From the NCBI GenBank assembly GCA_902465215.1, contig CABQMM010000086.1, forward strand, positions 1 through 6,109: DNA of 6,109 bases. The letters are read 5' to 3'. Within the stretch, counting starts at the first letter, position 1. Each line of letters starts with the position of its first letter. Source of the DNA: an uncultured Bacillota bacterium (GTDB lineage: Bacteria > Bacillota > Clostridia > Peptostreptococcales > Anaerovoracaceae). The translations under genes were made by a program, and so were the position numbers. The notes beneath the pieces are model-generated. The model saw nothing but the letters and a program-made list of their open reading frames with translations, had not been told where the DNA came from and did not search any database. Positions 1 through 4,316 of the stretch are shown here, piece by piece.

Positions 1-25
1 AATTGTACCATAAATTAAAAAGGTG

Positions 26-34
26 TGATATACT
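26..34 (+). promoter_or_regulatory. Candidate extended -10 promoter for the CofE-like gene
   Basis: TGATATACT reads as an extended -10 element: a TG dinucleotide, one base, then TATACT, which matches TATAAT at five of six positions. A weak -35-like TTGTAC lies at 3-8, but its 20-base spacing is longer than the usual 17, so the TG extension would have to compensate. Transcription would start near position 41 and leave a leader of roughly 90 bases before the start codon at 134. I found no better -35/-10 pair between here and the ribosome binding site. The call rests on motif inspection only. Confidence 0.45.
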
Positions 35-37
35 TAA

Positions 38-57
38 TTTGTGTGATTTTGCACAAA
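38..57. promoter_or_regulatory. Palindromic candidate operator (Rex-like or CRP/FNR-like)
   Basis: A perfect 6-bp inverted repeat, TTTGTG and CACAAA, separated by 8 bases. The inner 18 bp (39-56) have TTGTG and CACAA arms at exactly the spacing of the Rex consensus TTGTGAAN4TTCACAA, although the inner AA/TT positions are mostly not conserved. The same arms also fit the TGTG-N8-CACA geometry of CRP/FNR-family sites. It begins four bases after the candidate -10 hexamer and would cover the transcription start, a typical position for repression. Which regulator binds, if any, is inference. Confidence 0.4.
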
Positions 58-119
58 AAATTGTTTTAGAACGCCGAAAAGGTTAATCTGCATGAACGGA
101 TCCGGCAGGATACTTATGC

Positions 120-126
120 AAAGGAG
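120..126 (+). promoter_or_regulatory. Ribosome binding site that fixes the CofE-like start
   Basis: AAAGGAG lies 7 bases before ATG 134. It selects that codon over the in-frame ATG at 92, which has only a weaker AAAAGG upstream and would add a 14-residue extension outside the conserved domain. Confidence 0.85.
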
Positions 127-133
127 AATAATT

Positions 134-1324
134 ATGACAAGACGAATCGGTACAGTGTCGCGAGGCATTCGCGGACCTATCGTAAAAGAGGGAGATGACC
201 TCAGAAAGATTGTAGTTGACACATTTATGGCATGTGTGGAAGGCGGAGATTTTGAAATCGGAAACAAAGATGTCCTTGCGATTACAGAATCTATTCTTGC
301 GCGCTCGCAGAAAAATTATGCGACCACAGAGCAACTTGCAAAGGATGTAGCAAGCAAGCTCGGAGGAGAAACTGTCGGAGTGGTTTTCCCGATTCTCAGC
401 AGAAACAGATTCGCAATCTGTCTTCGCGGAATCGCTAAGGGATGCAAGAAGGTTGTTTTAATGCTCAGCTATCCGAGCGATGAGGTGGGAAATCACATTC
501 TGGACCTCGATTTGATGGATGAAAAGGGTGTTGACCCGTACAGAGATGTTCTGACGCAGGAAAAGTTTGAGGAACTTTTCGGAAAGTCCCGTCATCCATT
601 TACAGATGTAGACTATGTAAACTACTATAAGGGTTTGATCGAAGAGGAAGGCGCTGAGGCAGAGATTATCTTCGCGAACAACCCAAGAAAGATTCTTGAT
701 TATACAGACAGTGTAATCTGTGCAGACATCCATACAAGAGCAAGAACGAAGAGACTCATTAAGGAAGCCGGCGGCAGGATTGTTCTCGGAATGGATGACC
801 TTTTGAATGCACCTGTAGACGGTTCCGGCTATAATCCGGACTACGGTATTTTAGGCTCAAATAAGGCGACGGAAGGCACAATTAAGCTGTTCCCAATCAA
901 CTGTCAGGAATTCGTAGAAGGTATTCAGGCAGACATTAAGGAAAAGACCGGAAAAACAATTGAAGTTATGGTTTACGGAGACGGCGCTTTCAAAGACCCG
1001 GTAGGAAAGATTTGGGAGCTTGCTGACCCTGTTGTTTCACCGGGATTCACGAGCGGATTGATTGGACAGCCAAACGAATTGAAATTGAAATACCTTGCGG
1101 ACAATGATTTCGGCGATTTGAGAGGCGATGAGCTGAAAGCTGCAATCGAAACTGCGATTAAAGAGAAGGATGCAAACCTTGTCGGACAGATGGCGACAGA
1201 AGGCACGACCCCGAGACATCTTACAGACCTTCTCGGTTCACTATGTGACCTGACATCAGGTTCCGGAGACAAGGGAACTCCGTTTATCTACATTCAGGGC
1301 TATTTTGATAATTACACAGACTAA
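134..1324 (+). CDS. CofE-like protein, coenzyme F420-0:L-glutamate ligase superfamily
   Basis: A predicted soluble protein of 396 residues with no signal peptide or membrane segment. True CofE adds gamma-linked glutamates to coenzyme F420-0 using GTP. This protein resembles the long CofE-like family commonly annotated in Clostridia, and its own substrate is not known. Near the N-terminus, IRGPIVKEGDDL (12-23) and DVLAITES (46-53) correspond to the opening CofE strand and loop. Further conserved-looking blocks are SRNRF (89-93), YPSDEVGN (113-120), DIHTRARTK (198-206), GSN (241-243), YGDGAFKDP (281-289), a PNELKLKY stretch (313-320), GTTPR (357-361) and GSGDKGTP (376-383). Archaeal CofE is about 250 residues, so this is considerably longer. 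The start at 134 is set by a well-spaced ribosome binding site and by where family similarity begins. No other F420 biosynthesis gene is in the window. The family call is by recognition; the activity is unproven. Confidence 0.8.
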   Translation: MTRRIGTVSRGIRGPIVKEGDDLRKIVVDTFMACVEGGDFEIGNKDVLAITESILARSQKNYATTEQLAKDVASKLGGETVGVVFPILSRNRFAICLRGIAKGCKKVVLMLSYPSDEVGNHILDLDLMDEKGVDPYRDVLTQEKFEELFGKSRHPFTDVDYVNYYKGLIEEEGAEAEIIFANNPRKILDYTDSVICADIHTRARTKRLIKEAGGRIVLGMDDLLNAPVDGSGYNPDYGILGSNKATEGTIKLFPINCQEFVEGIQADIKEKTGKTIEVMVYGDGAFKDPVGKIWELADPVVSPGFTSGLIGQPNELKLKYLADNDFGDLRGDELKAAIETAIKEKDANLVGQMATEGTTPRHLTDLLGSLCDLTSGSGDKGTPFIYIQGYFDNYTD

Positions 1325-1335
1325 GAGAATGATCC

Positions 1336-1362
1336 AAGAGCGCCCGGAAAAGGCGCTCTTTT
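1336..1362 (+). terminator. Hairpin with short T-run between the CofE-like and DUF2284 genes
   Basis: A perfect 9-bp stem (AAGAGCGCC at 1336-1344 with GGCGCTCTT at 1352-1360) closes a 7-base loop and ends in TTTT at 1359-1362. It starts 11 bases after the stop codon at 1324 and ends just before the next gene's ribosome binding site. It looks like an intrinsic terminator, but the T-run is short and a gene on the same strand follows 20 bases later. It may therefore be a leaky, partial terminator that lowers expression of the downstream gene. Confidence 0.65.
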
Positions 1363-1366
1363 GCAT

Positions 1367-1373
1367 AAAGGAG
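1367..1373 (+). promoter_or_regulatory. Ribosome binding site of the DUF2284 gene
   Basis: AAAGGAG lies 9 bases before ATG 1383. It rules out the longer in-frame reading from TTG 1305, which would run through the end of the preceding gene and the hairpin. Confidence 0.85.
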
Positions 1374-1382
1374 AAAGTTACA

Positions 1383-1916
1383 ATGTATACAATCGAGAAA
1401 CATGAGGCAGAGATTTCAATAAAGGATTATATGGAGCAGTATGTAAATGTTGCAGAATTCTTAGAATACTGCAAAGCTTGTCCGAACTATGATCAGATTT
1501 GGGCGTGTCCATCGTATGACTTCAGTCCGGAGGATTATTGGAAAAAATATAAAACATTGATGATCAGAGGAAATAAAATTATTTTTGAGCCGGAAAGCAC
1601 TTCTTTGGACGACTGCCTTGCTGCAATGAAGGAAGTGAAGGCACAAATGAGTGAAGAATTATTTGAACTTGAAGAACAGATTCCGGGATCGGTTTCTCTT
1701 TCAGCGGGAAACTGTGTCTTTTGTGGGGAAGGTAACTGCAGCAGACCTTTCGGTGAGCCGTGCCGTTTCCCGGAAAAAATGAGATATTCGATTGAATCAA
1801 TCGGAGGAAATGTTGGAAAGACCGCGCATGACTTGCTCGGCTGCGATATTGAATGGATGGAAGAAGGAAAAGTTCCGTCGCATTTTGTCCTTGTAGGTGG
1901 GCTGTTGAAGCCATGA
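1383..1916 (+). CDS. DUF2284 family predicted metal-binding protein
   Basis: A soluble protein of 177 residues, rich in cysteine. An N-terminal CKACPNY block (C30, C33), followed by a WACPSYDF block with C42, and a later cluster C111-x2-C114-x4-C119-x7-C127 match the pattern I know for DUF2284, a family annotated as predicted metal-binding. After the second cluster come CRFPEKMRYSIES (127-139) and GGNVGKTA (141-148), also typical of the family; C154 is a further candidate ligand. The spacing suggests a zinc or iron-sulfur site, but the metal and function are unknown. The gene follows the CofE-like gene on the same strand with a 58-base gap almost filled by a hairpin and a ribosome binding site. 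That leaves little room for its own promoter, so expression by read-through is likely. The ATG at 1383 is chosen for its ribosome binding site. The family assignment is fairly secure; any link to the CofE-like protein is inferred from position only. Confidence 0.82.
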   Translation: MYTIEKHEAEISIKDYMEQYVNVAEFLEYCKACPNYDQIWACPSYDFSPEDYWKKYKTLMIRGNKIIFEPESTSLDDCLAAMKEVKAQMSEELFELEEQIPGSVSLSAGNCVFCGEGNCSRPFGEPCRFPEKMRYSIESIGGNVGKTAHDLLGCDIEWMEEGKVPSHFVLVGGLLKP

Positions 1917-1959
1917 GACAGGGAAGCAAGGCTGCAGAATAAAATGCATATGTGAGTTA

Positions 1960-2000
1960 TAAAAGCCCGGGGAAGCATATAAGCTTTCCACGGGCTTTTA
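1960..2000. terminator. Bidirectional intrinsic terminator between the convergent operons
   Basis: TAAAAGCCCG (1960-1969) pairs perfectly with CGGGCTTTTA (1991-2000). After one mismatch a second short stem continues (about 1971-1976 with 1983-1989), leaving an AT-rich loop. Because A-runs and T-runs flank the GC core on both sides, either strand reads as a GC stem followed by CTTTTA. It sits 43 bases after the DUF2284 stop and 60 bases beyond the nfnL stop, as expected for a shared terminator. Confidence 0.8.
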
Positions 2001-2034
2001 AAGTAAACTTGAAAATTTTTTAGTTTTCAGACTT

Positions 2035-2065
2035 GCGCCTGCTCATAGAGCAAGGTGCTTTTATT
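2035..2065 (+). terminator. Second hairpin in the convergent spacer, best read on the + strand
   Basis: GCGCCTGCTC (2035-2044) pairs with GAGCAAGGTGC (2048-2058) around a 3-base ATA loop, with one bulged A (2053) and one G-U pair. On the + strand a TTTTATTT run follows directly, running into the end of nfnL. On the - strand the G-U pair becomes an A-C mismatch and no T-run follows, so it should mainly stop + strand transcripts that passed the first terminator. It lies immediately beyond the nfnL stop codon. Confidence 0.6.
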
Positions 2066-3452
2066 TCTTTGAAAGGTATTCATCAATGCTTGCAGCAGCA
2101 GTTTTGCCTGCGCCCATAGCCTTGATTACGGTTGCAGCGCCTGTTACAGCGTCGCCGCCTGCGAAGATACCTTCACGGTTTGTTGCAGCTGCAGCATCCG
2201 TTCCGATTCCGCCTTTCTGGTTTGCTTCGAGTTTTTCGGTAGTGTCAAGAATCAGAGTGTTGAGCTTCGTTCCGATGGAGATGATAACCATATCTACAGG
2301 AATTTCGAAGTTGGAACCTTCTTTTGCGATAGGTTTCCTTCTTCCGGAAGCATCCGGTTCGCCGAGTTCCATTTCAACACATTCGATGGCTCTTACATTG
2401 CCGTTTTCGTCGCCGAGAATCTGAACCGGGTTGTTCAGAAGCTTGAAGATGATACCTTCTTCCATAGCATGGTGTACTTCTTCTGCTCTTGCAGGAAGTT
2501 CATTCATACTACGACGATAGATGATATATACTTCGCTTGCGCCCATTCTCTTTGCACAGCGAGCAGCGTCCATAGCTACGTTACCGCCGCCTACGATAGC
2601 AATCTTGTCTGCGTGCATGATTGGAGTATCATATTCAGGAAGGTAAGCCTTCATGAGGTTGATACGAGTTAAGTATTCGTTTGCGGAGCAAACACCGATG
2701 AGGTTTTCGCCCGGAATATGCATGAAGGAAGGAAGACCTGCGCCTGTTCCGATGAATACGGATTCATAGCCTTCTTCTTTCATAAGTTCGTCAACTGTGA
2801 TTGCGCGTCCTACAACTGCGTCTGTAACGAACTTAACGCCCTTTGCTTCGAGCTTAGCCACTTCAGCAGCTACGATTTCCTTCGGAAGACGGAACTGCGG
2901 GATACCGTAAACGAGTACGCCGCCTGTCTTATGCAGAGCTTCGTAAACCGTTACTTCATAACCCTTGTTGATTAAGTCGCCCGCGCATGCAAGACCTGCA
3001 GGGCCTGCACCGATGATAGCTACTTTGTGACCGTTTCCTTCTACAGGAGCGATTTCTTCGTCGCCGAAGTTTGCTGCGTGCCAGTCTGCTACGAATCTTT
3101 CAAGACGACCGATTGCAACGGATTCGCCTTTGCCGCACTGTACGCACTGACCCTGGCACTGGTTTTCCTGAGGACATACACGACCGCAGATTGCAGGAAG
3201 GGAGCTGTCCTGGGAAATGATTTCATAAGCCGCTTCAAAGTCGCCTTCAGCAACCTTTGCAATGAAATCAGGAATCTTGATGTTTACCGGACATCCGGAA
3301 ACACAAGGTTTTTTGCGGCATCTGAGGCAGCGCATTGCTTCTCTGATAGCCATATCTTCTGTATAACCTGTACATACTTCCAAGAAGTTTTTGTTTCTTA
3401 CGTCAGGAGCCTGTTCAGGCATAGCATTCTGCTTGTTTACTAAATTAATCAT
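2061..3452 (-). CDS. nfnB: NfnAB large subunit (NADH-dependent reduced ferredoxin:NADP+ oxidoreductase)
   Basis: A 463-residue iron-sulfur flavoprotein, also called NfnL. With NfnS it couples ferredoxin and NADH oxidation to NADP+ reduction by flavin-based electron bifurcation in the cytoplasm. The N-terminal part carries cysteines for two [4Fe-4S] clusters: C42, C45, C50 and C54, then C89, C93, C99, C103 and C106. E96, between C93 and C99, is where I recall a glutamate ligand being described in this family. A first nucleotide-binding motif, GAGPAG, is at 148-153, followed by GGVLVYGIPQFRLPK (177-191). A second, GGGNVAMDAA, is at 288-297, and a C-terminal FAD contact region contains FAGGDAVTGAATV. 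Length matches NfnL. The family overlaps with glutamate synthase small subunits and is often labelled gltA, but no large glutamate synthase subunit is present and nfnS lies immediately upstream. ATG 3452 is preferred to GTG 3464, which lies inside the ribosome binding site. Confidence 0.9.
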   Translation of the reverse strand: MINLVNKQNAMPEQAPDVRNKNFLEVCTGYTEDMAIREAMRCLRCRKKPCVSGCPVNIKIPDFIAKVAEGDFEAAYEIISQDSSLPAICGRVCPQENQCQGQCVQCGKGESVAIGRLERFVADWHAANFGDEEIAPVEGNGHKVAIIGAGPAGLACAGDLINKGYEVTVYEALHKTGGVLVYGIPQFRLPKEIVAAEVAKLEAKGVKFVTDAVVGRAITVDELMKEEGYESVFIGTGAGLPSFMHIPGENLIGVCSANEYLTRINLMKAYLPEYDTPIMHADKIAIVGGGNVAMDAARCAKRMGASEVYIIYRRSMNELPARAEEVHHAMEEGIIFKLLNNPVQILGDENGNVRAIECVEMELGEPDASGRRKPIAKEGSNFEIPVDMVIISIGTKLNTLILDTTEKLEANQKGGIGTDAAAATNREGIFAGGDAVTGAATVIKAMGAGKTAAASIDEYLSKK

Positions 3453-4299
3453 GGTAACGAACACCTCCTGTTAATCTGCAAACGTGAGCTCTGTCTTCTG
3501 CTTCCTGATCTTTGTAGTAGTTTGATCTCTTGAGGAGGTCATCCCAGTCTACTAAAGAACCGTCGAATTCAGGTCCGTCTACGCATACGAATTTGTCTTC
3601 GCCGCCGATCATGCATCTGCAGCCGCCGCACATTCCTGTACCGTCGATCATGTAAGCAGTAAGGGAAGCAACGGAAGGGATGTTGTACTTCGCAGCGATT
3701 TCACAAACGAGTTTCATCATGATTGGAGGTCCAACCGCAACGATTTCGTCGAATTTTTCGCCCTTCTGGATGAGCTCTTCGAGCTTCTGTGTCGTGAAAG
3801 CTTTTTCGCCGTAGGAACCGTCGTCGGTTACAACGTAAAGTTCATCAACATTTTCTCTGAATTCGTCTTCCAGAATAACTAAGTCTTTATTCTTGAAACC
3901 TTCGATCATTGTTGTTCTTACGCCATGGTCATGCATGCCGGAAGCGAGAGGATAAGCAAGTGCGTTACCGGTACCGCCGCCTACAACGCATACGCTCTTC
4001 AGTCCGTCCATGTGGGTCGGCTTGCCGAGAGGGCCAACGATGTCAGCGAAGCAGTCGCCCACTTCGAGCTGGTCCATAAGCATGGTTGTTCTGCCTACTG
4101 CAGCGTAGATTAAATCGATAGTTCCGTCTTTTTCATTGTGTCCTGCCATGGTGAGAGGAATTCTTTCACCAAATTCATCAGTACGAAGAATGATGAACTG
4201 ACCAGGTCTTGCTTTACGAGCAACAAGCGGAGCATAAATCTTAAGCCATACCATGTTGTCATTCAGTCTTCTTTTGTAAGTTACTTCAAACCTTTTCAT
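3445..4299 (-). CDS. nfnA: NfnAB small subunit, ferredoxin-NADP+ reductase-like FAD/NAD-binding protein
   Basis: A 284-residue cytoplasmic flavoprotein, also called NfnS, of the same fold family as dihydroorotate dehydrogenase electron transfer subunits (PyrK). It binds FAD, NAD(H) and one [2Fe-2S] cluster, and passes electrons between NADH and the bifurcating flavin of NfnB. RPGQFIILR (31-39) and ERIPLTMAG (45-53) are the flavin-binding strand and loop. GGGTGNALAYPLA (107-119) is the NAD-binding glycine loop, and VGPPIMMK (189-196) is typical of the reductase fold. The cluster region has D219, C224, C227 and C239, fitting the one-aspartate, three-cysteine ligation reported for Nfn. An additional C229 is present. 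The PFOR stop lies 17 bases upstream, and the gene overlaps nfnB by 8 bp. ATG 4299 is chosen over ATG 4308 because the latter abuts the ribosome binding site with no spacing. PyrK is the main alternative, but no pyrD is adjacent. Confidence 0.9.
   Translation of the reverse strand: MKRFEVTYKRRLNDNMVWLKIYAPLVARKARPGQFIILRTDEFGERIPLTMAGHNEKDGTIDLIYAAVGRTTMLMDQLEVGDCFADIVGPLGKPTHMDGLKSVCVVGGGTGNALAYPLASGMHDHGVRTTMIEGFKNKDLVILEDEFRENVDELYVVTDDGSYGEKAFTTQKLEELIQKGEKFDEIVAVGPPIMMKLVCEIAAKYNIPSVASLTAYMIDGTGMCGGCRCMIGGEDKFVCVDGPEFDGSLVDWDDLLKRSNYYKDQEAEDRAHVCRLTGGVRYHD
3462..3469 (-). promoter_or_regulatory. Strong ribosome binding site of nfnB, inside the end of nfnA
   Basis: Read on the - strand, AGGAGGTG lies 9 bases before ATG 3452. 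It is embedded in the last codons of nfnA, so ribosomes finishing nfnA pass over it. It excludes the GTG at 3464, which overlaps it. Confidence 0.85.
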
Positions 4300-4308
4300 G
4301 TAAATCAT

Positions 4309-4316
4309 CCTCCTTT
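4309..4316 (-). promoter_or_regulatory. Ribosome binding site that decides the nfnA start
   Basis: Read on the - strand, AAAGGAGG fills the gap directly after the PFOR stop codon. It touches ATG 4308 but lies an ideal 9 bases before ATG 4299, so the latter is taken as the start. Confidence 0.8.

Noticed and set aside
92..133. Upstream in-frame ATG giving a 14-residue N-terminal extension of the CofE-like protein
   Set aside because: The only upstream signal is a weaker AAAAGG, the added residues do not fit the conserved domain, and the strong, well-spaced ribosome binding site belongs to ATG 134.
1305..1382. TTG start extending the DUF2284 protein by 26 residues
   Set aside because: It would overlap the preceding gene and read through the hairpin and the ribosome binding site; family similarity begins at or after ATG 1383.
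1535..1978. Open frame of 147 codons on the - strand opposite the DUF2284 gene
   Set aside because: It is antisense to a recognised family gene, shows no recognisable domain, and runs through the terminator region.
3027..3443. Open frame of 138 codons on the + strand opposite nfnB
   Set aside because: It is cysteine- and phenylalanine-rich shadow coding opposite a conserved iron-sulfur domain, with no recognisable family.
2061..3452. Identity as NADPH-dependent glutamate synthase (GltA/GltD)
   Set aside because: The homology is real, but no large glutamate synthase subunit is present and the immediate upstream, overlapping gene is the Nfn small subunit.
3453..3464. GTG start of the large Nfn subunit at 3464
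   Set aside because: The GTG is part of the AGGAGGTG ribosome binding site itself, so it cannot be the start served by it.
3445..4299. Identity as PyrK, the dihydroorotate dehydrogenase electron transfer subunit
   Set aside because: The fold is shared, but there is no pyrD or other pyrimidine gene nearby, and the Asp plus three Cys cluster pattern and the linked large subunit fit Nfn.
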